This document shows, one piece after another, positions 52,798-62,048 of a stretch of 64,000 nt of DNA. The stretch is from an uncultured bacterium. Lineage in GTDB: Bacteria; Cyanobacteriota; Vampirovibrionia; Gastranaerophilales; Gastranaerophilaceae. Where the stretch lies: assembly GCA_949282195.1 (NCBI GenBank), contig CASDOW010000011.1, forward strand, positions 110,414 through 174,413. The letters are read 5' to 3'. The notes under the pieces were generated by a model. It searched no databases and was not told where the DNA came from. It worked only from the letters and a program-made list of their open reading frames with translations. The position numbers were made by a program, and so were the translations under genes. Position 1 is the stretch's first letter. Every line of letters starts with the position of its first letter.

Positions 52798-53763
52798 TTA
52801 TGCCTTATATAAAAAATAAATTAAAACACTTAAAATCGAGCTTATTAGAGTAATTAGAGTAAATACAATTACAATTTTATTTTCAGGCCAGCCTGAAAGT
52901 TCAAAATGATGATGTATAGGACTCATTTTGAAAACTCTTTTACCTGTTAATTTAAAGCTTGTAACTTGAATCATAACAGATAGAGTTTCACATATAAATA
53001 CTATTGCAATCGGAATCAGCCACAATTCAAATTTGCCCATGATAGCTATTGTTGCTAACAAACCTCCAAGAGCCAAAGAGCCTGTGTCACCCATAAAAAT
53101 CTTGGCGGGTTTTTTGTTGAAATATAAAAATCCAAAACAAGCAGCGCTTGCCGCAATAGAAATTATAGCTAAATCAATATTATTATTTAAAAAACAAATT
53201 ATACTGCAAGCCAAAAAAGCAATCACAGATGAACTTGCCGCCAAACCGTCCAATCCGTCTGTTAAATTTAGAGCATTTGAAGCGCCCACCATCATAAACA
53301 CAACAAAAACAGGATAAAACAAACCTAAATCAAAACTGAAATTCAAAAAAGTTACTTGTGTTTGATCAGAAAAAATAATATAAAAAGCAGGCAGCATTGC
53401 AACTGCAATCTGCAATAACAATTTAGCTCTGGCTGACAACCCAAGATTTTGATGAGCTTTAATTTTTTTAATATCATCTTCAAAACCCGTAAACGTATAA
53501 AAAATTAAAGTCATTAAAACAATCATTGCCCCTGTTGTAACTTTTTGAGCCATAAAAAGAGCAATCAAAGAAGCTACAATTATCGAAACAATAATAAATA
53601 CACCGCCCGTTGTCGGAGTTTTTTCTTTATAAGAATGCATTTTTGCAACTTCTTCTCTTAAATATTGAGAATAAGCTTTTTTCTTCATAAATTCAATATA
53701 AGGAATACCGAACAATAAACATAAAATCAAGGCTATAAGCCCTGCAACACTAATCATTATCAT
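52798..53763 (-). CDS. mraY: Phospho-N-acetylmuramoyl-pentapeptide transferase
   Basis: 321 residues from the ATG at 53763, six bases after GGTGG; the longer TTG start at 53781 overlaps murF more. About ten membrane helices; the motifs KTPTTGGVFI, GFEDDIKK, ALNLTDGLDGLAA and MGDTGSLALGG and the three-His loop PIHHHFELSGWPENKIV are all present. It transfers the muramoyl pentapeptide from UDP to undecaprenyl phosphate, making lipid I. Confidence 0.96.
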   Translation of the reverse strand: MIMISVAGLIALILCLLFGIPYIEFMKKKAYSQYLREEVAKMHSYKEKTPTTGGVFIIVSIIVASLIALFMAQKVTTGAMIVLMTLIFYTFTGFEDDIKKIKAHQNLGLSARAKLLLQIAVAMLPAFYIIFSDQTQVTFLNFSFDLGLFYPVFVVFMMVGASNALNLTDGLDGLAASSSVIAFLACSIICFLNNNIDLAIISIAASAACFGFLYFNKKPAKIFMGDTGSLALGGLLATIAIMGKFELWLIPIAIVFICETLSVMIQVTSFKLTGKRVFKMSPIHHHFELSGWPENKIVIVFTLITLISSILSVLIYFLYKA

Positions 53764-55087
53764 GTTTTTCCACCATTTCAATTATTTGTTCAAATTTCAT
53801 AAAGCGAGAAGCCTTTAAAAGGATAGTCGCATTTTTGGGAGCATTTTTTATAATATAATTTGCACACTGTTCACTGTTTTCAAATTCCACACTTTTTAGG
53901 GTTGTGTTTCTTGCAATATGTTTAGCTAAAGCTCCAACAGTCAAAAGTTCAACATCACTGTAATTGGATAAAAACTCGCCAACTTGCTTATGATACATTA
54001 TTTCATCTTTACCCAATTCACCCATATCACCCAAAACAAGGATTATAGGCTTTGGATAAATCGATAAGAATGTTTTTAAAACAGCATTCATAGACTCAGG
54101 ATTGGCATTATAACTGTCGTTAATAAAAGTTAACCCCCTGATTACAGTTTTTTCCCACCTTTTTTCTATTGGTTTATAATTTTTTAAACCTCTTATAATA
54201 TTTTCTTTTGAAACATTATAAGATAGAGCGGCTTCTATAACTAACAATGCATTAGAAACGTTATATTCGCCGGATTGATTAATTTCATAATCAACACCCT
54301 TATAGTTAAATTTAGTAGATTCAATTTTTACTTCTATATTTTTTGCATCATTTAATGAAGTAAATATTTTTTTACCGTCATATTTAAGATTTTCTTTAAC
54401 TTGAGGACAATCTACACCAATGAACAACCCGTCTTTTTTAAGGTTAGAAACTATTTCACACTTTGCTATTGCGATATTTTTAAGCGTGCCCAATCTTTCA
54501 ACATGAGCTGAACCTATGTTTGAAATAATTCCTATATCGGGATTTGAATATTTCGATAAAAGCTCAATCTCCCCTAAATTTCTCATGCCCATTTCCACAA
54601 TGCAAATTTCAGTATCCAAAGGCATATTAAACATTGTTTCACATAATCCGATTTCGTTATTATGGTTAAGAGCGGTTTTATGGGTTTTATATTGAGTTTG
54701 AAAAACACTGTATAACATTTCTTTTGTTGTGGTTTTGCCGCAAGAACCTGTTATAGCTATAACCTTAGGATTAATCTTATTTCTTATATAATTAGCTAAT
54801 TTTAAATATGCATTAAGTGCATTTTTAACATAAATTACAAACTCCGCTTCTTTATTTATTTTAAATTTATCTTGGGTAAAGTATCCTCTTGCACCAATTA
54901 AAACAGCTTTATCAATAAAATTATGACCGTCAAAATTCTCCCCTCTTAAAGGAAGATAAACGTCACCTTTTTTTAATTTTCTTGTATCAGTTGAAATATC
55001 GAATAGTATATTTTCATCAGTCGACTCTTTTTTATATAAAATTTCACATTCCAGATTGCTTATTATTTCTTTTAGACTAAACTGCAA
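53750..55087 (-). CDS. murF: UDP-N-acetylmuramoyl-tripeptide:D-Ala-D-Ala ligase
   Basis: 445 residues from a TTG with GGGAG six bases upstream. ISTDTRKLKKGDVYLPLRGENFDGHNF is the N-domain signature; ITGSCGKTTTKEML (112-125) is the ATP loop (SCGKTT, as often in MurF); FINDSYNANPESM is the centre motif. It completes the pentapeptide precursor. First gene of the reverse run to folC. murE, murC and ftsZ are not in the window. Confidence 0.96.
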   Translation of the reverse strand: MQFSLKEIISNLECEILYKKESTDENILFDISTDTRKLKKGDVYLPLRGENFDGHNFIDKAVLIGARGYFTQDKFKINKEAEFVIYVKNALNAYLKLANYIRNKINPKVIAITGSCGKTTTKEMLYSVFQTQYKTHKTALNHNNEIGLCETMFNMPLDTEICIVEMGMRNLGEIELLSKYSNPDIGIISNIGSAHVERLGTLKNIAIAKCEIVSNLKKDGLFIGVDCPQVKENLKYDGKKIFTSLNDAKNIEVKIESTKFNYKGVDYEINQSGEYNVSNALLVIEAALSYNVSKENIIRGLKNYKPIEKRWEKTVIRGLTFINDSYNANPESMNAVLKTFLSIYPKPIILVLGDMGELGKDEIMYHKQVGEFLSNYSDVELLTVGALAKHIARNTTLKSVEFENSEQCANYIIKNAPKNATILLKASRFMKFEQIIEMVEKHDND

Positions 55088-55174
55088 GATATTCTCCCGA
55101 AAAAATATTTACCATAGAATAATTTTATATCAAAAATTGAAGTCAACAAGTTAAATTTTATAAAAATAAACTTA

Positions 55175-55203
55175 TTGAATAAAATTAAAAACAAGATTAA
55201 AAT
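55175..55203 (+). promoter_or_regulatory. Promoter of the DUF4127 gene, leaderless type
   Basis: TTGAAT (55175-55180), a 17-base spacer and TAAAAT (55198-55203), ending 7 bases before the ATG at 55211. This is the clearest full promoter of the leaderless group. Confidence 0.6.
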
Positions 55204-55210
55204 AGACATT

Positions 55211-56608
55211 ATGAAAATCGCAGTCATACCAATTGATAATAGACCAATCTGCTATGATTTAATATCGGATATTTTATCTATTGATAATAATATCGAGCTT
55301 TTTATGCCCGATATAAAACATCTGGGAGGTTTGACAAGGCACTCTGATGTTGAAAATATTTTATCTTTTATTCAAAATCTGCCTAAAATTGACAGTTTAG
55401 TTGTTTGTCTTGATACTATTGCCTATGGCGGATTAATCAGCTCAAGAAGAACAGAAGAAAGTTATAATGAAATAAAAAAAAGAATAGAAAAATTTAAAAA
55501 TATTGCCCTGAAAAAAACAAAAAAAATTCTGGCTTTTTCTTCTATTATGCGAATTTCTAATAATAATATAAACGAAGAAGAAAAAACATATTGGAATAAA
55601 TACGGAGAAAAAATTTTTTCCTGGTCATTTGAAACACACAAAAATGAAGTTTTAAAATTAAACAGGGAAATAAAAACAGATATTCCTGATGAAATTTTAG
55701 ACGACTATTTAAACACAAGAAAAAGAAATTTTAAAATCAATCAGCTTTATCTAAAATGGGCAAAAGAAGGATTTTTTGATACTTTAATTTTTTCAAAAGA
55801 TGATTGTGCCGAATTTGGGCTAAATATCAAAGAAGCTAATTTTTTAGATAATGAAATAAAAAAGCTAAACTTAAACAACGTTAAAATTAAAACAGGAGCG
55901 GATGAAATCCCTCTTGGCTTGATTTCAAGAGCAATCAATGAAAATATTAAATTCAACCCCATATTTATAGAGGAAAACTCAATCAACTTAATTTCAAAAT
56001 ATGAAGATATTTCAATTAAAAACTGTGTTTTAGGTCAAATTGAACTGTCTAAAAGCGCAATTGATACAAAAAATTATGACATTAATTTAATAATTAACAA
56101 TTTTAAAGTTGAACAAGGGGATTTGGTACTTGGAAGTGCTATAAATACACTTAATAAAAATATTGATTTTAACTTAAAAACTCCTTTTGCCATTGCTGAT
56201 GTAAATAATGCCAATGGGGCCGATAACGGGTTAATTGAACAAATAATGAACCTAAAAACAGATAACCTCTATGGCTATTGCGCATATAACACCAGTGCAA
56301 ATACAATAGGATGTGCATTATTAATCGCAATAGTAAAATTTTTAGCTCTAAAATATAACACATATAACGATTTAGCTTTTAAAAAATTGATGTTCATAAG
56401 GCTGATAGATGATTGGGCTTACCAAACAATTATAAGAAAAGATATCAGAAAAAATGCACCTGATTTTAAAAAAACATTAGATAAAAACAATAACGAATTA
56501 AATAATTATGCTAATATCATTTCTAAATTTTTAAACTATTATCCTCAAAATCTTAAATATTCCCTTCCTTGGAACAGATCTTTTGAAATCAGAATTGAGA
56601 TTAAATAA
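55211..56608 (+). CDS. DUF4127-family protein
   Basis: 465 residues. The start MKIAVIPIDNRPICYD and FMPDIKHLGGLTRHSDVEN match the DUF4127 family, whose role is unknown; it is seen mainly in Gram-positives and in clostridia-like gut bacteria. LVVCLDTIAYGGLISSRR, LKTGADEIPLGLISRA and DVNNANGADNGLIEQ are the other conserved-looking blocks, several carrying Asp and Asn that suggest a metal- or sugar-binding enzyme. An in-frame start 36 bases earlier is inside the promoter and is rejected. Followed by nadE with no terminator. Confidence 0.82.
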   Translation: MKIAVIPIDNRPICYDLISDILSIDNNIELFMPDIKHLGGLTRHSDVENILSFIQNLPKIDSLVVCLDTIAYGGLISSRRTEESYNEIKKRIEKFKNIALKKTKKILAFSSIMRISNNNINEEEKTYWNKYGEKIFSWSFETHKNEVLKLNREIKTDIPDEILDDYLNTRKRNFKINQLYLKWAKEGFFDTLIFSKDDCAEFGLNIKEANFLDNEIKKLNLNNVKIKTGADEIPLGLISRAINENIKFNPIFIEENSINLISKYEDISIKNCVLGQIELSKSAIDTKNYDINLIINNFKVEQGDLVLGSAINTLNKNIDFNLKTPFAIADVNNANGADNGLIEQIMNLKTDNLYGYCAYNTSANTIGCALLIAIVKFLALKYNTYNDLAFKKLMFIRLIDDWAYQTIIRKDIRKNAPDFKKTLDKNNNELNNYANIISKFLNYYPQNLKYSLPWNRSFEIRIEIK

Positions 56609-56648
56609 TCATATAAATATATTATTTTAGCTTGTATGGTTTATTTTG

Positions 56649-56657
56649 TGCTAAAAT
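56649..56657 (+). promoter_or_regulatory. Extended -10 promoter of nadE, leaderless type
   Basis: TG-C-TAAAAT (TG at 56649-56650, hexamer 56652-56657) ends 6 bases before the ATG at 56664. No ribosome binding site. Confidence 0.5.
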
Positions 56658-56663
56658 CACGAT

Positions 56664-58478
56664 ATGAATACAAATTATCTAAAATCAACAAACATTCTAA
56701 TGGCACAATTAAACCCGATTTCAGGGGATGTTGAATACAACAAAAACAAGGCCATTGAAACAATCAAAAAAGCAAAAGAAAAAAATGTAAATCTTGTTGT
56801 TTTTCCTGAATTGTTTTTAATAGGCTACCCTATCGGAGATATTTTAACAAGATATCCTTATATAGCCGAAAAAGCCAAAAAAGCTCTTGATGAAATCAAG
56901 ATGTATTGTGATAATATTGCAATTTTAATCGGATACCCCGAAATAAACGAAAATAAATTCCTAAAACCCTATTATAATTCAATGGCATTAATAGAAAATA
57001 AAAAAATAATTAAGTCAATTAGAAAATCCTTGCTCCCTACTTATTGCGAACACAATGATTACAGATATTTTGAGCCCTGGGTTGAAGAATTTGAAAATCG
57101 AATTTTTACTTTAAATAATATTAAATTTGGCGTTGCAATTTGTGAAGACGCTTGGAATGATTTTGATTTCTTTGAAAAAAACTTATATAAAATTGATCCT
57201 GTGGAAAAAATTGCAAAAAAAATTGACGTTCTTCTTTGCCCTTCCGCTTCTTGCACAAGAGCAAAAAAAGAACAATTAAAGCACAACATGATGCGCCATT
57301 GTGCTAAAAAATATGCAATAAAATATATTTATGTAAATCAAGCAGGCGCAAACGATGAACTTGTTTATGACGGCTTATCAAGAATGTATAACGAACAAGG
57401 TGAGCTTGTTGCTATGGCAAAATCCTTTGATGAAGATTTAGCTGTAATAAATCTGTTTAATGGCGGTGAAATTAACCCTCTGCCTAAAGGTTTAGAGCTA
57501 ACGCTAAACTCGCAAAAAGAATTTTCTCTTGACCATGAACCTGACTTAGAGAGAACATACAAGGCAATTATCACTGCAATTAGAGATTATTTTTATAAAA
57601 ACGGTTTTAAACAAGCAGTCTTAGGGCTTTCAGGCGGACTTGATTCGACAGTTTGCGCTGTATTATTAGCTGACGCATTAGGAGCAAAAAATGTTTTCGG
57701 CATTTCCTTGCCCTCAAAATTAACCTCTCCTGAAAGCAAAAATGACGCAAAAGAATTGGCTGATAATCTTAAAATAAATTTTCTTGAAATACCCATAAAA
57801 GACATGTGTGATTTAATAAAAGATAAATTTGGCGGCATGTTTGATGAAATTTCAAAGAATTGGTGTAGTAGATACACTAATTCATACACAAATGATAATA
57901 TTCAAGCCCGCTCAAGAGCAATGATTTTATGGGGTATAGCTAATGAATATGGGGCATTACCTATTGCAACATCAGACAAATCAGAGCTTTACATGGGCTA
58001 TGCAACAATAAACGGCGACATGTCAGGAGGATATGCTCCTATATCAGACGTTGTTAAAACAAAACTCTTCGCACTTGCCCGTTGGATGAATAAAAATAGA
58101 GAAATAAAAAATGCCATTCCTGTTTCAATTATAAATAAGCCTCCGGGAGCAGAACTTGCAATAGACCCGAACACAGGAAAGCCGCTTTTAGCTGAAGATG
58201 CTCTTATGCCTTATGAATTTTTAGATGAGGTCATTTGGAGGATTGAAAACTTAAATCAATCAAAAGATAATATGTTAATGCAAGAATTCCAATATGAAAA
58301 AAAGAATAAAATTAACAAAGAAACCAAGCAAAAGTGGTTAGATAAGTTCTTCAAAAGATTAAATACAGCACTGTATAAGTGGTATATAGTGCCGCCGGGG
58401 CCGGTTATTGATGCAAGGTCAATAAATAAAATAGAATACAAACAGCCCATAATATCCAATATAGATTATTCAAATTAA
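56664..58478 (+). CDS. nadE: Glutamine-dependent NAD+ synthetase
   Basis: 604 residues. The N-terminal nitrilase-type glutaminase (1-290) has its catalytic triad E49 (VVFPELF), K121 (RKSLLPTY) and C160 (VAICEDAW); the synthetase domain has SGGLDST (323-329) as the ATP loop, ATSDKSELYMGYATINGDMSGGYAPI and IINKPPGAEL. It converts nicotinate adenine dinucleotide to NAD+ using the ammonia from glutamine. The size fits the shorter glutamine-dependent type. Confidence 0.96.
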   Translation: MNTNYLKSTNILMAQLNPISGDVEYNKNKAIETIKKAKEKNVNLVVFPELFLIGYPIGDILTRYPYIAEKAKKALDEIKMYCDNIAILIGYPEINENKFLKPYYNSMALIENKKIIKSIRKSLLPTYCEHNDYRYFEPWVEEFENRIFTLNNIKFGVAICEDAWNDFDFFEKNLYKIDPVEKIAKKIDVLLCPSASCTRAKKEQLKHNMMRHCAKKYAIKYIYVNQAGANDELVYDGLSRMYNEQGELVAMAKSFDEDLAVINLFNGGEINPLPKGLELTLNSQKEFSLDHEPDLERTYKAIITAIRDYFYKNGFKQAVLGLSGGLDSTVCAVLLADALGAKNVFGISLPSKLTSPESKNDAKELADNLKINFLEIPIKDMCDLIKDKFGGMFDEISKNWCSRYTNSYTNDNIQARSRAMILWGIANEYGALPIATSDKSELYMGYATINGDMSGGYAPISDVVKTKLFALARWMNKNREIKNAIPVSIINKPPGAELAIDPNTGKPLLAEDALMPYEFLDEVIWRIENLNQSKDNMLMQEFQYEKKNKINKETKQKWLDKFFKRLNTALYKWYIVPPGPVIDARSINKIEYKQPIISNIDYSN

Positions 58479-58490
58479 AAGGAGAAAGTC

Positions 58491-58955
58491 ATGAAAAAAA
58501 ATTTAGTAACACTTTTATTGTGTACAGCAATGTTTGGCATAGGCTTCGGAATTAACAGCACTGCTTTTTCAGATATTAAAACATCAAAAGTTGCCTATGT
58601 AGATGTTTCAAAACTTCTTGCAGCTTCAAAAACAATTAAATCAGCAGAAGAAACAAGAGCAAAACAAACAAAAGACATGTTGGCATGGTACAACACAGCA
58701 AGTGCAGACATCAAAAAACAAAGCACAAAAGCAGGAAAAGAAGCTCTAATCAAGAAATATGAAGCCCAATTAACTCAAAAGAAGAAAACCATTAAAGATA
58801 CTTACGCTAAAAAAATAAACGAAGTAGATAAACAGCTTGATAAACTAATCACAGACAAAGCCAAAGGGCTTGGATATGATTTAGTATTTAGAAAAGATGC
58901 TCTGCTTTACGGCGGAACAGATATAACAGATCAAATTTTGCCCTCAGTAAAATAA
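58491..58955 (+). CDS. OmpH/Skp-family periplasmic chaperone
   Basis: 154 residues with a signal peptide (hydrophobic 5-22) and an OmpH body: VAYVDVSKLLAASKTIKS, a long coiled-coil tentacle (about 60-125) and DLVFRKDALLYGGTDITDQIL at the end. Skp-like proteins escort outer-membrane proteins across the periplasm. It is 12 bases after nadE with GGAGAAAG before the ATG, so it may share the nadE transcript. A terminator follows. Confidence 0.9.
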   Translation: MKKNLVTLLLCTAMFGIGFGINSTAFSDIKTSKVAYVDVSKLLAASKTIKSAEETRAKQTKDMLAWYNTASADIKKQSTKAGKEALIKKYEAQLTQKKKTIKDTYAKKINEVDKQLDKLITDKAKGLGYDLVFRKDALLYGGTDITDQILPSVK

Positions 58956-58994
58956 TTTTGTAAAGTTAATTTTTGATAAAAAAATAATAAGTGT

Positions 58995-59023
58995 AAAAAT
59001 CACTCTATATCGGAGTGATTTTT
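58995..59023 (+). terminator. Intrinsic terminator after ompH
   Basis: An 11-bp stem (AAAAATCACTC / GAGTGATTTTT) with a 7-base loop and a T-rich end, 39 bases after the stop codon. Confidence 0.9.
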
Positions 59024-59069
59024 ATCTTTTAAAAAATAATTATAAAATTGATACTTTAAAATGATACCC

Positions 59070-59141
59070 ATGCTAAAAAAATATAGTAAAATGATAAAAA
59101 TAGAAAAACGAACGAATTATTTTATCACCGAAGCGTTTTAA
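59070..59141 (+). CDS. Candidate 23-aa leader peptide before nrdD
   Basis: An open reading frame MLKKYSKMIKIEKRTNYF (23 residues in total, ending TEAF) has TAAAAT 7 bases before its ATG, the same spacing as at the leaderless genes. It lies 65 bases before nrdD. It might be a regulatory peptide or a chance ORF; there is no sign of a classical attenuator downstream. Confidence 0.2.
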   Translation: MLKKYSKMIKIEKRTNYFITEAF

Positions 59142-59206
59142 TCGGCAAAACAAATAGGTTTTTCTACAATCTGGACAAATACGGAAATTTACTTTAGGAG
59201 GAATTA

Positions 59207-61459
59207 ATGCAAAAGATTTCGAACGATATAGGTGCTATACCAATAACACAAAATTCACATGCCGCTACTACCGACGCAATTAAAAGTAATAATGAAAATC
59301 TTATCAATATACTTAATTTTTCAAGAAGATCATTAAGTAATATTACAATTGTAAAAAAAGACGGCACCAAAGAAAAATATAACATTGAAAAAGTTGTAGA
59401 CGCAATCAGAAAATCTGCTACAAGAATGCTTGTAACTTTCTCCGATAAAGAAATTAAAGACATTTGCACATTTGTTAATAAATCCGTACTTGAAATGAAT
59501 ACAGATGAAGTAGAAATAATTCAAATGCACAATATTGTTGAAAGTGCGCTTCAAGCTCTAAGTCCTAAAGTTGCGGAAAGTTACAGAAATTACAGAAACT
59601 ATAAAACAGACTTTGTTTCAATGCTTGATAAAGTTTATCAAGAATCACAAAGAATTATGTATATAGGCGACAAAGAAAACGCAAACGCTGATTCAGCCTT
59701 AGTTTCAACAAAACGTTCATTAATATTTAACGAACTAAACAAAGAATTATATAAAAAATTCTTCTTAACAGTAGAAGATAAACAAGCCATAAAAGAAGGC
59801 TATATCTATATTCACGACATGTCAGCAAGACGCGACACAATGAATTGCTGTTTATTTGATGTTGCAGCAGTTTTAAAAGGCGGTTTTGAAATGGGCAATA
59901 TTTGGTATAACGAACCAAGAAGCCTTGATGTAGCTTTTGATGTAATAGGCGATATTGTTATGGCTGCCGCAAGTCAACAATATGGCGGTTTTACGGTTGC
60001 AGAAGTAGATAAAATTCTTGCTCCTTATGCACAAAAAACATATGAAAGACAATACGACAGATATATCTGCATGGGGCTTTCATTCGAAAAAGCAAGAGAA
60101 GAAGCAATGAAAGATGTTCAAAATGACTTTGAACAAGGTTTCCAAGGTTGGGAATACAAATTTAATACAGTTGCTTCATCTCGCGGAGATTATCCTTTTA
60201 TTACAGTTACAACAGGGCTTGGTCAAGATGAATTTGAAGTTATGGCAACATTAGCCTGCCTAAAAACTCGTCAAAACGGACAAGGTAAAAAAGAATGCAA
60301 AAAACCGGTATTATTCCCTAAAATTGTATTCTTATACGACGAAGAACTCCATGGCGAAGGTAAACCTCTTGAAAACTTATTTAAAGCAGGGGTTGAATGT
60401 TCTAAAAGAACAATGTATCCTGACTGGCTAAGTTTATCAGGAGAAGGCTATGTAGCTGAAATGTATAAAAAATATAAAAGAATTGTTTCGCCAATGGGTT
60501 GTCGTGCTTTCTTATCTCCTTGGTTTGAAAAAGGTGGCATGGAGCCTGCCGATGAAAACGATAAACCCGTATTCGTGGGTCGTTTCAACATTGGTGCAAT
60601 CAGCTTAAATCTTCCTATGATTTACGCTAAAGCAAAACAAGAAAGCAAAAATTTCTATGAAGTTCTTGACTACTATATGAATTTAATCAGAAAAATTCAT
60701 ATAAGAACCTATGAATACTTGGGAGAAATGAGAGCTTCGGTTAACCCTCTTGCATATTGTGAAGGCGGTTTCTATGGCGGGCATTTAGGTTTCCACGATA
60801 AAATTAAACCACTTTTAAAATCTGCAACAGCTTCTTTTGGTATTACAGCCCTAAATGAACTTCAAGAACTTCACAATGGTAAATCTCTTGTTGAAGACGG
60901 CGCATTTGCAATTGAAGTTATGGAATATATAAACAAAAAAGTGGCAGAATTTAAAAAAGAAGATGGTTGGTTGTATGCTCTATACGGTACACCTGCTGAA
61001 AATCTTTGCGGTTTACAAGTTAAACAATTCAGAAAAAAATACGGTATTGTCGGAAATGTTTCAGATAAACCATACGTATCAAATTCATTCCACTGCCATG
61101 TTTCAGAACAAATCAGCCCAATTGAAAAGCAAGATTTAGAAGGCAGATTTTGGAATTTAATGAATGGCGGAAAAATCCAATATGTTAAATATCCTATTTC
61201 ATACAACACAAAAGCTGTTGAAACTTTAATCAGACGTGCTATGAAAAAAGGATTTTACGAAGGTGTTAACCTATCATTGTCATATTGTGATGATTGCGGA
61301 CACCAAGAATTAAATATGGATGTGTGCCCTAAATGCGGTTCTAAAAATTTAACCAAAATCGACAGAATGAACGGTTATCTTGCTTATTCAAGAGTAAAAG
61401 GCGATTCTCGTTTAGCTGATCATAAAATGGAAGAAATTAAAGACAGAGTAAGTATGTAG
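59207..61459 (+). CDS. nrdD: Anaerobic ribonucleoside-triphosphate reductase (class III)
   Basis: 750 residues. An ATP-cone for allosteric control covers about 45-135 (VVDAIRKSATRM). The glycyl radical site is G723 in RMNGYLAYSRVKG. A zinc knuckle before it is C694, C697, C707 and C710. FIHDMSARRDTMNCCLFD (slightly altered in sequence order) and EYLGEMRASVNPLAY are part of the barrel core. It makes deoxynucleotides under anoxia. AGGAGG just before the ATG. Upstream 59024-59206 has no clear NrdR box. Confidence 0.96.
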   Translation: MQKISNDIGAIPITQNSHAATTDAIKSNNENLINILNFSRRSLSNITIVKKDGTKEKYNIEKVVDAIRKSATRMLVTFSDKEIKDICTFVNKSVLEMNTDEVEIIQMHNIVESALQALSPKVAESYRNYRNYKTDFVSMLDKVYQESQRIMYIGDKENANADSALVSTKRSLIFNELNKELYKKFFLTVEDKQAIKEGYIYIHDMSARRDTMNCCLFDVAAVLKGGFEMGNIWYNEPRSLDVAFDVIGDIVMAAASQQYGGFTVAEVDKILAPYAQKTYERQYDRYICMGLSFEKAREEAMKDVQNDFEQGFQGWEYKFNTVASSRGDYPFITVTTGLGQDEFEVMATLACLKTRQNGQGKKECKKPVLFPKIVFLYDEELHGEGKPLENLFKAGVECSKRTMYPDWLSLSGEGYVAEMYKKYKRIVSPMGCRAFLSPWFEKGGMEPADENDKPVFVGRFNIGAISLNLPMIYAKAKQESKNFYEVLDYYMNLIRKIHIRTYEYLGEMRASVNPLAYCEGGFYGGHLGFHDKIKPLLKSATASFGITALNELQELHNGKSLVEDGAFAIEVMEYINKKVAEFKKEDGWLYALYGTPAENLCGLQVKQFRKKYGIVGNVSDKPYVSNSFHCHVSEQISPIEKQDLEGRFWNLMNGGKIQYVKYPISYNTKAVETLIRRAMKKGFYEGVNLSLSYCDDCGHQELNMDVCPKCGSKNLTKIDRMNGYLAYSRVKGDSRLADHKMEEIKDRVSM

Positions 61460-61470
61460 TAATAATATGT

Positions 61471-61512
61471 AAAAAAGCTTCCTTTTGAATTATTTTATAA
61501 GGAAGCTTTTTT
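61471..61512 (+). terminator. Intrinsic terminator between nrdD and nrdG
   Basis: A 14-bp perfect stem (AAAAAAGCTTCCTT / AAGGAAGCTTTTTT) with a 14-base loop and a T-rich end. It lies in the nrdD-nrdG gap, 11 bases after the nrdD stop, and would lower expression of nrdG relative to nrdD if they share a transcript. Confidence 0.88.
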
Positions 61513-61545
61513 ATTTTAAAATTTATTTATTGGGAGAGAGAAAAA

Positions 61546-62040
61546 ATGAATTACCATAACATCACTAAAGACGACATGTTAAACGGCGACGGTTTAAGGG
61601 TTGTTCTTTGGACGGCAGGCTGCACTCATTGCTGTGATGGATGTCAAAACCCTCAAACATGGGATGTGGCAAGCGGAATAGAATTTGATAAAGCCGCAGA
61701 AGATGAATTATTTGAAGCATTATCACAAGATCATATATCAGGAATAACTTTTTCAGGCGGGGACCCTTTGCACCCCTTCAATACCGACGAGGTTTTAAGA
61801 CTGGCTAAAAAGGTTAAAAATACGCTTCCAAATAAAACCGTATGGCTTTACACAGGTTTTTTATGGGAAGAAGTTAAAAATAAAATCGACTTATCTAATA
61901 TTGATGTGCTTGTTGACGGAGAATTTAAAAAAGAATTAAACGATAATAACCTTCATTGGGTTGGAAGCTCAAATCAAAGAATAATAGACGTTCAAAAATC
62001 CCTCAAAGAAAATAAGGTTATTCCTCACGCAATTCCATAA
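61546..62040 (+). CDS. nrdG: NrdD-activating radical SAM enzyme
   Basis: 164 residues. The [4Fe-4S] motif is CTHCCDGC: C26, C30 and C33 in CxxxCxxC. FSGGDPLHPFN binds SAM. It makes the glycyl radical on NrdD. The ATG is preceded by GGGAGAGAG, so it has its own good ribosome binding site. It lies 86 bases after nrdD, with a terminator between the two. Confidence 0.96.
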   Translation: MNYHNITKDDMLNGDGLRVVLWTAGCTHCCDGCQNPQTWDVASGIEFDKAAEDELFEALSQDHISGITFSGGDPLHPFNTDEVLRLAKKVKNTLPNKTVWLYTGFLWEEVKNKIDLSNIDVLVDGEFKKELNDNNLHWVGSSNQRIIDVQKSLKENKVIPHAIP

Positions 62041-62048
62041 ATTATAAT

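Noticed and set aside
55175-55210. Longer N-terminus for the DUF4127 protein
   Set aside because: These codons lie in the -35/-10 promoter and the family's start motif begins at ATG 55211.
59024-59206. NrdR box or riboswitch before nrdD
   Set aside because: No pair of the NrdR palindromes and no known riboswitch core could be found by eye.
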